Assembly (NCBI GenBank): GCA_013420905.1
Contig: JAAXNY010000009.1
Coordinates: 3,348,001 to 3,412,000, forward strand
Source of the DNA: Collybia mongolica
Lineage: Eukaryota > Basidiomycota > Agaricomycetes > Agaricales > Clitocybaceae
Length of the DNA stretch: 64,000 bases
Direction: 5' to 3'
Position numbers and translations under genes: made by a program. The notes below the pieces were generated by a model. It had not been told where the DNA came from. It saw only the letters and a program-made list of their open reading frames with translations, and did not search any database. Below, piece by piece: positions 45,625 to 56,437 of the stretch; positions within the stretch are counted from its first letter, which is position 1, and each line of letters begins with the position of its first letter.

Positions 45625-48600
45625 TCAGGCACCAATATGGATAAAGTTAGTCCACCGATCCAATGAGATACCCTGCCTTCTCAATGCCCTAGTTGCAATG
45701 TTAAGAGCCTCTGCTGCATTTTTCAAATTCACAGGGCCTGCATCACAAAACATGTGTTTGTAAAATATGTCTGCAATAATTGGGCCATCATCATCTACCA
45801 TTTCCCACAATGTTCCAATAACACTTCTAAATCCACAAGCCTTTAAAGCTGCTGCCAGGTGGATAGACTCATCTGGGGTCCCAAGTATACTTCCTGCTGC
45901 ACTATGATAGGCAGATAGAAATGCAAACTCTGCATTTGGGAGCTCAGCCTTTGCCAGGTCAAGAACAGTCAGGTGTTCACCATTACCAAGTTGGAACCAG
46001 GAATCAAAAGGTTGCTTTGCAAGGTGACCATGACAAGCAAAGTGAACCCATGCATGAGACTGCAAACCTTCCAAAACAGTCTGTTTGTGGGCATCACTTC
46101 CTGAGCAAAGATCAACCTCTATGCCAAGATTTTTTATGATCTTAGCCTCTTCAAACACATGGGGAATTGTATCATCAGGTTGACTGACTAGAAATAAATT
46201 TAATGTGGTTTGAGGTTTGGGAATAATGGATCTGGCTCTCATCAATGAGGTTAAAGTAGGAGTGTATGAAACTGTGTACAGGTCAGGCAGACACTTATGC
46301 CCCTTTTTATATGGGCCTGCAGCATGGAGAGGAAGTGCACAGAGATAGGATGTGGGACATAACCAAATGCGTGATTTATGTGGCACCTTCAGCTCAGATA
46401 GCTGTTTCAAGATTGGCTGAGCAATTGCATCCCACAAATGGTGTAAAACTTGGAAAATATCTTTGGAAGACTTGGTACCAGCAGTAGCTTCCATAAGTTG
46501 TTTGATAAGCTGTTTCAGTATTTGAGGTGATGCATCATGAAGGGTAACAAGCACTGGGGCAGTGTGAGAAGCAAGGATGATAGCATCTGACTGGAAGTCA
46601 ATAATGTTCACCATAGTAACTGGGCCTTCTGCAGCTGCATTCTGCAATATTTTGTATGGAGTAGCCCTTAAATAATCTGAAAAACCATCAAGTTTCCTGA
46701 TCTCTCCCAGTAGAGCTGTCCATTTCTCAGAAAGGGTATGTTGATGTGTAATATTCACATCATCTGATACAGCATTATGCTCAAGCTGGAGGGCAACAGC
46801 TTGGAACTCATTTGCAAGTTGAGAGTTTCTCTCTGAAATTTGTTTGAATGATTGTCTATATCCTTGCATTTTAGCCCATAGTATAGACCTTCCCTGCTCC
46901 AATAGTTGTACAGCCATTTCCAATTTATTGGCACTGATGGCACATGAAGCAGCATTTAAACACAGCTGGGCTGAGCTCTCTATGAGCTTCTGCTGGGATG
47001 TGACTGAAGGTAACAAAGCAAGATGTTGCTGCTGCAAGTCCAGTGCAAGAGAGTAGGCATTAATTGCAGAAGTGAATTTATACTTGTGTGCTGTACTAGC
47101 CCATTCTTTTGCAGCTTTAAATCTATCAGGCAGACTTGATGTTACGTGCTGTGCTGCTGACATAAGAAGTCCACAGGCATCATCAATGTGAGAGCAATTG
47201 TTACAGTATTCCCAGTCAGACTTATGTACAATCATTAAAAGTGATGCTTGACCAAACATCACTGAAGAACAATAAGGGTGATATGGAGGCAGGCATAATA
47301 GAGCAACTTCATAGAAATTGATGGCCTTCTCCAGATCAATCCTAGCTCCAAACTTCTTATACCTTGTGGATAGGACACCTGCAATGTAGGCAAGAGACCT
47401 GGGCCTCTCTGGGTGACCAGGTGGACACAGTTGCAATGCCTCATCATGATATATTATTGCCTGATCTAGATCCATTCTATTTTCAAGCTGCATATATCTG
47501 GTAGATAATGAAAGTGCAAGATCATTTAGAGATACAGGCCTATGTGGGTAGCCAAGTGGATGCAAGATCAATGCCTGTTCTTGATATTCAATGGCTGTCT
47601 CCAGATCCCCCATTTCCCCAAGCCTGTAGTGTCTGATATATAGAGCAAGTGCAAGGTTATTCATAGATTTAGATCTTTCAGGATGACCAGGTAGAAACAA
47701 ATCCAGTGCCTGTTTCTGGTAGGTTATGGCATTTTCCAGATCCCCTATTTCTCCAAGGTGTAAATATCTGGCATACAAAACATTTGCCAGATTATGCAAA
47801 GAGCTGGACCTGATAGGATGACCAAATGGGCGTAAATTCAATGCCTGCTCATGATAGCTTATGGACATTTCCAAATCCTCAATTTCTCCAAGTTGCTCAT
47901 ACCTGCTTCTCAAAGTAATTGCAAGGTTATTCAAGGACATAGCTCTGTCAGGGTGGCCAGCTGGATGTAAGTCCAAAGTCTGTTCATGATAGTTTAAAGC
48001 CTTCTTTAGGTCATTCATTTCTCCCAGTTGCTGATACCTAGCATACAAAGCAAGTGCAAGGTTGTTCAAAGAGCTGGACCTGAGAGTGTGGCCAGATTGC
48101 CTTAGGCTCAATGCCTGTTCATGGCAGGTTATGGCCTTTTCCAGGTCTTCCATTTTGCCCATTTGCTGATACCTTGTATACAAAGAAAGTGCAATTTTAT
48201 TCAAAGACATAGATCTGTCAGGGTGACCAAGTGGATATAGATCCAGTGCCTGCTCATGATACTTTATGGCCTTCTCCAGGTCAACAATCTCTCCCAGCTG
48301 TTGATACCTTGTGCATAAAACAAGTGCAAGATTGTTCAGACACATTGGCCTGTCAAAATCACCCAGTGAGTGGAAGTCCAAATTCTGCTCTAGATAGCCT
48401 ATAGCCTTCTCCAAATCATCCAGTTCTCCAAGTTGCTCATACTTGCTCCTCAGAGTTAGTGCAAGATTATTCAGAGACATAAATGTATCAGAGCCAGGCA
48501 GGGATAGATTCAATGCCTCTTCATGAAAGGCTATGGCCCTTTCTAGATCCCCCATTTCTCCAAGCTGCTGATACCTGGTGTACAAAGCAATTCCAAGGTT

Positions 48601-48963
48601 ATTCAGACACATAGACCTCTCAGGGTGGCCAGATGGGAACAAGCCCATTACACGTTCATGACAGATTATGGCTTCCTCCAAATCCTTCACATAGCCAAGC
48701 TGTTCAAACCTAGAAACCAAACCAGCAGCAAGATTGATCAGCAATAGCCCAAGATCATCATTATCTACTGTATCTTGTTCCAAGGCGTTTTTATAGTGCA
48801 TTATAGCACTGTCAAGGTCATCTGGTTGAAAATCCTCCTGGTACCTTTCATGGTAGGCAAACCCAAGAGTGAGAAGCTGTTTCATGGTTTGAGTCCCTTC
48901 GAGAATGGCTATAACAAAGAGGTTTTCTTGTTGTTCAATTTCGGTCAGTTGTTTGGTTTCCAT
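45625..48963 (-). CDS. TPR-CHAT protein with Cys-to-Tyr change in the protease dyad, 1112 aa
   Basis: An intronless gene. Residues about 60-535 form 11 tandem TPR-like repeats of about 42 residues (pattern DLEKAI.YHEQALDL..GHPDRS.SLNNLA..L..RYQQLGE). A linker helix region follows, then a C-terminal CHAT domain (about 770-1112; HFACHGH, AFLSAY, DESIHLAAALKACGFRSVIGTLW, RWTNFIHIG). CHAT domains are caspase-like proteases with a His/Cys dyad. The His motif is present, but the Cys of the usual SAC is Tyr1019 (TAT at 45907-45909), so proteolysis is predicted to be lost. TPR-CHAT proteins occur in bacterial and fungal defence or death-related systems; a role here is inference. Codons are AT-rich at third positions, unlike VPS11 or ADE12. 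Confidence 0.9.
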   Translation of the reverse strand: METKQLTEIEQQENLFVIAILEGTQTMKQLLTLGFAYHERYQEDFQPDDLDSAIMHYKNALEQDTVDNDDLGLLLINLAAGLVSRFEQLGYVKDLEEAIICHERVMGLFPSGHPERSMCLNNLGIALYTRYQQLGEMGDLERAIAFHEEALNLSLPGSDTFMSLNNLALTLRSKYEQLGELDDLEKAIGYLEQNLDFHSLGDFDRPMCLNNLALVLCTRYQQLGEIVDLEKAIKYHEQALDLYPLGHPDRSMSLNKIALSLYTRYQQMGKMEDLEKAITCHEQALSLRQSGHTLRSSSLNNLALALYARYQQLGEMNDLKKALNYHEQTLDLHPAGHPDRAMSLNNLAITLRSRYEQLGEIEDLEMSISYHEQALNLRPFGHPIRSSSLHNLANVLYARYLHLGEIGDLENAITYQKQALDLFLPGHPERSKSMNNLALALYIRHYRLGEMGDLETAIEYQEQALILHPLGYPHRPVSLNDLALSLSTRYMQLENRMDLDQAIIYHDEALQLCPPGHPERPRSLAYIAGVLSTRYKKFGARIDLEKAINFYEVALLCLPPYHPYCSSVMFGQASLLMIVHKSDWEYCNNCSHIDDACGLLMSAAQHVTSSLPDRFKAAKEWASTAHKYKFTSAINAYSLALDLQQQHLALLPSVTSQQKLIESSAQLCLNAASCAISANKLEMAVQLLEQGRSILWAKMQGYRQSFKQISERNSQLANEFQAVALQLEHNAVSDDVNITHQHTLSEKWTALLGEIRKLDGFSDYLRATPYKILQNAAAEGPVTMVNIIDFQSDAIILASHTAPVLVTLHDASPQILKQLIKQLMEATAGTKSSKDIFQVLHHLWDAIAQPILKQLSELKVPHKSRIWLCPTSYLCALPLHAAGPYKKGHKCLPDLYTVSYTPTLTSLMRARSIIPKPQTTLNLFLVSQPDDTIPHVFEEAKIIKNLGIEVDLCSGSDAHKQTVLEGLQSHAWVHFACHGHLAKQPFDSWFQLGNGEHLTVLDLAKAELPNAEFAFLSAYHSAAGSILGTPDESIHLAAALKACGFRSVIGTLWEMVDDDGPIIADIFYKHMFCDAGPVNLKNAAEALNIATRALRRQGISLDRWTNFIHIGA

Positions 48964-49350
48964 GCTTGGTTCCTATAAAGTAGTGGTTAAGACAGGTTCT
49001 ATCTTCGTTGACTTGACTGACTGGTGAATTCATGATGAGGTAGTTTGAAATTGTATGCCGGGTCGGTCGTTTGATATCTCTAGAGTTGGGGGTCGCAACA
49101 AGAGATGGTATCGACCGATATCGATGGATTAATAATAACAAGAAACACAAGGCGGCAGCCATGTGACCACTTTGATCACGAGCTCTAAATTCTTCTAGAC
49201 CTCAACGAGGTTTATCAACGCTTCAAGTTCGTCAATGAGAATCAGCCGCTCACATCACTAGCACCTCATTCCAATAATGACAAGCATATCCCTTTCCTTC
49301 AAAGCCTCCACACTGCCGACAGGGCGCAAAAATTCAGCCTCGTTTATCAG
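48964..49350. other. Upstream region of the CHAT gene
   Basis: No coding sequence recognised. Confidence 0.4.
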
Positions 49351-49559
49351 TATCGCTATATCGCAAGCCCGTAGACGAGCATAAAACTCCTGAACCATAT
49401 CAAATAAGCACCTGATACCCCCCGTAGGCTGGGGTTCGGTTGTTTTTGACGAGGATGCATTTGCTTCAATCCTTCCCTTCCTCTAGGATTTCTCCCATTG
49501 AACGTTTTCGGTACGGGCACGGACAGTTGTAAGTCCCTCATCGCCTCGACCCCATGTGC

Positions 49560-49740
49560 TTTCATTCTGTTAATGTCTGCCCACATCATCTGGTCGAACC
49601 GCGAGTCGTCTGATGGGGATTCATTAAGCATAAGTGGTCTGTTCTGATAGAGGCGGAAGGCGGCGATGTGATGCTCTCTTGAGTGGGTGTCGAACTGCGT
49701 TTGCTAATACTATGAAGCAGTGACTGTCCGCCATGGCTTC
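49560..49740 (-). pseudogene. Relic of a GH18-like gene
   Basis: On the minus strand from about 49737 the sequence begins ATGGCGGACAGTCAC, parallel to the start of the GH18 gene at 53710 (MADGH). It then encodes RFDQMMWADINRMKAHGVEAM at about 49615-49548, matching RYDQMWADIANMQSQGVKVI of the intact copies. The frame is interrupted between these parts and the catalytic half is absent. Confidence 0.55.
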
Positions 49741-50570
49741 CGTGAATGCGGGGATCTAAGACCAAGTCCCTAAGGTTTGTGACTATATAATCTGGCGCTG
49801 CCTACGCTCCATCTAACACGATATTGGGCTACCTGTCCCCCCTCTGAAATGACTTCACATGTGCTATTTTCAGTCCACTTCGAGGTTCCAGAGGGCCTAA
49901 ATTCCGCAGTGTAGCAACCCTCACGCAAAATCCTCGGCCAGACTAATATTGAACAGATGTAGCCAAATCTATCCAGAATATGTGCCATTCACCACAGTTG
50001 TACCTCTGGATAAAATGCTGATGGACAAGTGATCCTTTGCACGCGGCCATGTTGCTGTTCCGGCCAGGAAGGGGGCTAGGTGGCGGATTGGAGATTCGAG
50101 GCCGTGAAAGATGCTCAAGGTCCAATCAGATTGTCTTGTAACGCTCGCCCGGCCTAACGCAGGTTCATCCCTACGAAAACGCCAATATACACCCTGCCAT
50201 ATCAAACCAGTAACCAAGGCCAAAAGACGAGATGACGTATATCCTAGTACGGACACTATGAATCCGTTATTCCTACATATTAACGAACCGGGACCTTCAC
50301 CAGTACCATGAGCGGTTCGCCCGGCCTATATGTCCTTCTGCTCTGGGCGTAATAACTAGATCGTTTCCATGTGTACCTTTCTCCATCCCATATTTGATGT
50401 TTGTGCTTCGAGGCAATCTGCGACACGATAATCGCTAGCCATGGAATCGGTATGTCTCTTTAGTGCTCCATGAACGGTTGTCCACTTTTGGTCATGATAT
50501 GAAAAAAAAAATATGATGCAATTCCAGCCCAATGATCGACTAACATACTATCAACACGGGATATAATCCC
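49741..50570. other. Intergenic
   Basis: No gene recognised; open frames are short and overlapping. Confidence 0.4.
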
Positions 50571-52082
50571 TTATATATGAGGGATGAAAGACGTCCAATC
50601 AACTTCTGCAAGCGCGGCTGGTGTGAGTACTCGCAGAGTGGCAAATGCCTCTGCAATGAGGATGAGCCGCGCAATCGTGTAGAAGGGCAAAATGATGCCA
50701 AACGAAATGCGACTAAGCACTTCAAAGATCCAGCTTGAAGATCCAAGCAGGTGCTGGTGTAGTCGAAAATCTCCCACCGCCGAAACTAGGAGAAGAAGCT
50801 CGGGGGTGATAAGCACAATGAGAGAGCAAGTACGCCATAGGATGCCCTCAACGTATGATGGGAATTGGAATGGCCAGGCAATGCAGTGGATGGCTCCGAA
50901 TAAATTACCAATCAAAGCCACAAGGATCGCAATCTGGTAGTGGAAGGTGAAAGTGGGCATAACGTGGGCATAACGTGTGTATGTTCTGGTGAAATAATGG
51001 CTCCCGTCTATGTCCCTGATTCCAAACCCACAGAACTCGGCCACAGGGTTTATCATATGCTGGTCCAGGAATTCCCACAGAGAAGCCAAAATTACTTTCC
51101 ACGACCAATGGAACTCCCAGCGTTTGTGGAAATCAATCTTTGTGGGGTATAAATGCCGATAAACACCATATAGATGATCTACAGGGTTCGGCATTTGGTC
51201 CCAGAACGTACGTTCTGGTTAGGAGATAAAAATAATGAGAGGTATGCGCGTGTGGCGAAGTGCATGGCTTACTTGGTTTTTTTCTCAAGATCTGCTTGGG
51301 CCGTGGTTCGTCGAATACAGTAACTGGGGTGGAACATCTGATGGCCAATGGTTTGTTCCACCAGAAGAAGTACATTATTCCGTTTAGAGTGGCGAAGGCC
51401 AGAGTGATAATCTCTAATTCTGTGATTACCAGTCCTTGAACGTGGCGAGCGATGCACTGCATGACAAACCAGGTAGTCTGGATTATTGTAATAGCCTTAG
51501 CGAGTCCATCGCCCTTGCTACGGTCTTGAATCTCAACCTCTGTGATTGTTGGGAAGGCAATCCTCCCCTCCCTGAATAAGTCTCCCAAATCATCTCCGTT
51601 AAGGACATGAACGCGGCTCTCGCCTTCGTACAGCGTGAACCCCCCCATCTGCAAATAGTAACCGTGTGTCTTGGTCCAGTTGAACTCTGCAAATCAATGA
51701 GACGTGTCCGACTTTGGTGATTAACTTGCAACACACGATGGTACTTATCTGCAAGCTGCCGAGCCCCAACCCATTGCCTTATGGCCCAATAAATAACGAG
51801 TTCTGGCGCGAGAATGGCCCAGATCATGAGCCCAGCTCGACGTTTCGTGATCTTCCATTCCGAATCATCTGGGCCTGGAATATTGGGGTGCACGGACACC
51901 CAAGTACATGTAAAAATTGTCGCGAGACAGCTCCAGATGATATCCCAGAGTGTTCGTTGTTCAGATGGACAGTTGCACGTCGCTAGGTCGCGTTCGGCGC
52001 CTGTGGGTACCACGACATGAGAGAGTGTGGCTGCAAGGCCAACGTTATGAAAAAAATGAACCAACAGAAGGATCAAAAACAT
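50571..52082 (-). CDS. Multi-pass membrane protein of unknown function, 467 aa
   Basis: Three exons (minus): 51737-52082, 51273-51686 and 50571-51214, total 1404 nt with consistent phases. The ATG at 52082 begins a hydrophobic leader (MFLILLLVHFFHNVGLAATL) that may be a signal peptide. Further membrane segments appear around LWDIIWSCLATIFTCTWVSVHPNIPG, MIWAILAPELVIYWAIRQW, LVITELEIITLAFATLNGIMYFFWW, IAILVALIGNLFGAIHCIAW and SFGIILPFYTIARLILIAEAFATL, with the loop motif NWTKTHGYYLQMGGF. This arrangement (ICTWVSVHPNIP, APELV, WTKTHGFY.MGGF) is a conserved fungal membrane protein family whose function I do not know. The first intron's donor (GTGTGT) is chosen by frame. Confidence 0.8.
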
Positions 52083-52700
52083 CGCAGATCAGTGAGAGCA
52101 GACTATTAATTGGAATTTGAGCGCTGGCGTTCGAGCAAATGCTTCTCGGCAGTGTGGGAGAGGGGAGTCAATTTTAGACCGAGTCCGATGTCACCGGAGA
52201 GCGAACAAAAAAATGTGAGAATCTGAGTTTTATTATCTTGTGTGGGTAACACAGTATAATGCGCGTCGCTAGTTCACTGGACTCACTCGCAATTTCCCAC
52301 CATCCATCAGTGCTCGCCACAGTTGGGCTCACTAAACAGAGCAGGTATAGTTTGACACTAACATTTCACGCCTCGACTTGATCCTAACCCAGCTTCAATT
52401 TGGCTCAGGTCACTCTAGATCATTGACGTTAACACCACGTCGACAGGTGGGCGGCCTGGTTGGATGTCGTAACGCCCTTGTATGCAAATTAATTCTTCGC
52501 CGTTTGGAGCCTTTCATGCTCAAGTTAGAGAGCCGTATTTCTATCCGACTCAAGGCCGGTACTTGCATTCCGGAACTTTCCCTCAAGTTGACCTAGTTTC
52601 CTTCAATATCTTGTCATCTGACATTTAGAGACGAATGAGCAGACAATTTATGTAGAAAGCAATAGTTTACTGTTGTGATCCGATACCCCATGTCGCAATC
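52083..52700. other. Intergenic
   Basis: Upstream region of the membrane protein and 3' flank of the GH18 gene; no gene seen. Confidence 0.45.
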
Positions 52701-53710
52701 TCAGTACGAACTAGACGCCTCCAAAGCACGCCTTCCCCAGATCCTCGACCGCCTTCCACTAGGTGCCGCTTTCTCCTCAGAAGGCTGCGAAGCCGTATTC
52801 ATCGCTGACTTCATGACCTCGGCCCACTTCCAAGGGCGACGACGGTCAGGCAATGAATTAAAATACTCCCAGCCTGCTATGCCACCGAACTGGGGCCCGT
52901 ACTTCTTCGATAAAACCTTGACACTTGACACCACCTTGTCAATCTCCACAAACCCGCCACCATTATCCGGGTTTGTCAGCGTCACAGCGACCAGCCGGGA
53001 AGGGGAGAGCCCGCCCTCGTATTCTACGATGTCGATGTATTGCTGGGGTGGGTCGATGGAACCGAAGCCTGAGAAGAACTGCGCATTGTACCAGGATATC
53101 ATATGCCCCATGGTATTCTCAAGCTGCATGTAGTCGAAGCCGGAAAGGTTGCTTCCCCCCTCCAGGGCAGAGGCGACGGGCGCTAGAGTGATGATGAAGT
53201 CGTTGCCAAAATCGGATTTGAGACGGTTGATGAGGTGGACGATGTCATTGAATGGGACGGATTGTTCGACGTCGAGATCCATACCGTCGAGCTTATACCT
53301 AAGCTAGATTATATGGGGAAGAGCGCGACGGCAAAACAAACGTACTTCTTGATGTAAAAGGCCAACTTCGGGTAAAACGTGTCGAATTTATCGGGTGTAA
53401 GACACTCATATGTTCCAGGAGCTGCGCCACCGAGCATTCCAATGACTTTGACGCCCTGAGATTGCATATTGGCTATATCCGCCCACATCTGGTCGTACCG
53501 CGGGTGGTCAGGCGCGTAATCGTTGAGCGCGATAGTGACGGGTTTGTTCGCGTTGATGTGGAAGGCAGCGAGGAAAAGGTGTGTTATCAGTTGAATGAGT
53601 GGAAGTGGCGATATGTAATTGCCGTAAGGAGAGTTGGGGGAAAGACCAGATAAGGGGCTGGGTTCGTATTGGGTTTGGTAGTACACCACGACACGATGTC
53701 CGTCGGCCAT
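52701..53710 (-). CDS. GH18-like chitinase-family protein, copy A, 320 aa
   Basis: A glycoside hydrolase family 18 fold (chitinase or endo-beta-N-acetylglucosaminidase type). Two exons (minus): 53346-53710 and 52701-53298, 963 nt. The catalytic motif DGMDLDVE (DxxDxDxE, Glu as acid) spans the start of exon 2. The N-terminal strand HRVVVYYQTQY, the loop VKVIGMLGGAAPGTYECL (SxGG-like), and LAGWEYF-like GIAGWEYFNSLP follow. No signal peptide is visible after the ATG at 53710, so it is probably intracellular or exported unconventionally. It is a tandem paralogue of copy B. Confidence 0.85.
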
Positions 53711-55421
53711 GGTTTTGTGAGTGGACAGAGCCCGATTAGCGACGTTTTGTGCGGTACTTGGGGGAAGAAAAAATTTGAGTGGTTGGTTTTATATCCGAGG
53801 CGCTTCTTGTTCGGGAGACGGGCGTTGACGTGTCGTTTGGCGTCTTGAACGTTCACCGAACTAATTCATCATTGTTCTGGTCCAGGGGTGTAGTGCGGGC
53901 GGCCCTCGAATATGAGAACCAGGTGAGACGTTGTAAATGGGCCAAACTCCTAGTCATTTGGGTTTTCTGCCTTGATGCGGTGGCTGACACCATCCCATGT
54001 TGTTACTAGTGTAACCATTTCTGTACCTACAAAGTACACGTAGTTAGGGTCATGGCCAAAAGAAATTAGAGGACAGAAGACGAACCCATAATATTCTATC
54101 CTTCTGACAATGACAGGCTGCTGATGAACTGACATTTAACCTTCCACCCAGCCCCGGGCCTCAACCATTCCACCGTATCGGGAAAAGACGTCGCAGATAC
54201 TTAGCATACTGATATAATTTGCCATGGATTCTCTTGCATGCTTGCTTTACATATCATAAGGGACTCAGCTCTACCCATCATCTGACAACAATATGAGTTT
54301 GAACATCAGTGGTGGCTGAAAAGTGTTTGTTTGCGATTGATTGAAGTTTGAATTGAATATGATCACATGGTGAGATTATGTATTACAATTTATTAATCGA
54401 TGTTTAGCTTGGGCTGGCCTTTTTACCATCATTCGGGAATTAAGCATCGACCTCGAGTCTCTTGTTAAGTTTCAAGAACACAGGATTGTCAGAGGAAACT
54501 TTTTATGGGATTGCAAATGCTTTTGAAGGGCGCCTCCAGTACAAGGGTATAGTGGATAGGTTACAAGTCGGCCTGGCGTAGTAGGCCATGCCTGCCGAAC
54601 GTGTGTGTACAGTCAGATGGTTCCTCGTGGCCCCCTTTCTCGCCGCGGTGCGCTGGCTGGACCCATCAGTCTGTATTCCCCCCCCCCTTAACATCCCCAA
54701 CCCTATCCCGGGGGTTGAATTTCCAATAGGAACACCACAAACCTCGGACCATATACCCCCCTCGCCTCACATAAATTCCATCACACCCCAGTACCAACAT
54801 TGTAGGATTCCCGCTTGAGAATCTTACTGAGGTCCACTTAAGCATTTTTGTTTAGTAATAGCTCTCGAAAATATGAACTGGGTCAGTACCGGTCCGACCT
54901 TTCAACATATTCTATCTCTGGATTCTTACCCGGGTCCCCACATGCAAATCTTGTTATTTAAATACCAAGATGATCTATAGCATCTTGACCTTTCTGCTAT
55001 GACGGATTCTGCTATCATGACCACGTCGCAGCGACACCTGGCATCCCCCCAACAGTATCATCCATCTGTCAAGAACCCTAGAACCACGGTCCCCAGCATC
55101 ATGAGTACAAGCGACGCATTGAATCAAGATGTCCTAAAGGTGGTCGAATGTTAATGTGGCTCGGCATACGCGACGGAAATGGCTGGGACGACCGGGGGAA
55201 GGTCAGCCAACTTATTATTTGCTGTCACAGTTCTCGGGAGTCCGATCTGAACCAATCTTGGACAACAATTTCTGACATCGCCCCCTACTGGCCTCCTCCA
55301 CAACGTCATGTAATTGTCAGATCCAAACGAGCAAACTATATGTACATACATAAGGCAATAAATTACCGCCATTATTCACAGAAAGCCCGGCTCAGAAAAG
55401 AAGCGTTTTCAACTCATAAAC
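53711..55421. other. Intergenic between the GH18 copies
   Basis: No coding sequence recognised; a run of 10 C lies near 54678-54687. Confidence 0.45.
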
Positions 55422-56437
55422 TCAATTCGAATTGGCCGCTTCTAACCCGCGCCTTCCCCAAATCCTCGATCGCCTCGCGCTAGGGCCTGAGTCTTCCTCC
55501 TTTTTCTTCCTGGCCAACCTCGCAAGGGTATTCATCGTCGACTTCATCAATGCCGCCCACTCCCACGGTTGCTCAACATCAGGCAACGAAATGAAATACT
55601 CCCAACCCGCTACCCCACCGAACCTGTATCCATATTTACGTGCCAGTGCCATTACGCTCTGTACCACCTCATCCGGATCCACAAACCCGCCGCCCAGATC
55701 CGGGTTCGTCAGCGTTGAAGCAACCAACCGGGAAGGGTCCAATCCAGCTCCGTATTCGATAATATCGATGTATTGCTGTTCGGGGAAGATAGAGCCAAAA
55801 CCAGAATAAAACTGAGCGTTGTACCATGCTATCTTATCCCCCATAGTTTGCTCAAGCTCGATATAGTCAAAGCCGGAGAGATTTCCGCCTTGAGTGAGGG
55901 CAGAGGCGACGGGGGCGAGGGTGATGATGAAGTCATCTCCAAAGTCGGCTTTGAGGCGGTTAATTAGGAATTGGATGTCCGACAACGGTACAAATTGTTC
56001 GACGTCGAGGTCCATGCCATCAAGCTTATATCTACAAGAAATCAGACAAGATGGATAATGAGTATAGAAAAAACATACTTCCGGATAGTATCACGCAGGT
56101 ATGGATAATATTCGTCAAAGGTATGCCCAGGCACAAGACACTCGTACGTCCCCGGGGCCGCACCACCGAGCATTCCAATGACTTTGACACCTTGAGATTG
56201 CATTACAGCAATATCCGCCCACGTCTGGTTGAACCATGGGTCATCGGGTGCGAAATCGTTGAGTGCCACGGGGACGGGCCACGGTTTAAGATTGACGTGG
56301 AAGGCAGCGAGAATGAGATGTGTTATCAAGCCGATGAGAGGAAGAGGGGAGACATAATGGCCGTAAACCGAGTTGGCTGGGAGATTGGGGTCGTATTGGG
56401 TTTGATAATATACCGCGACGCGGTGTCCGTCAGACAT
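55422..56437 (-). CDS. GH18-like chitinase-family protein, copy B, 322 aa
   Basis: Two exons (minus): 56079-56437 and 55422-56031, 969 nt, with the same intron position and phase as copy A. The ATG at 56437 gives MSDGHRVAVYYQTQYDPN, aligned with the start of copy A; an upstream extension of the frame begins with a non-ATG codon and is rejected. The catalytic DGMDLDVE is intact, followed by LINRLKADFGDDFIITLAPVA and GGVAGWEYFISLPD. No signal peptide seen. Likely carbohydrate substrate is chitin-like; this is family knowledge, not shown here. Confidence 0.85.
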
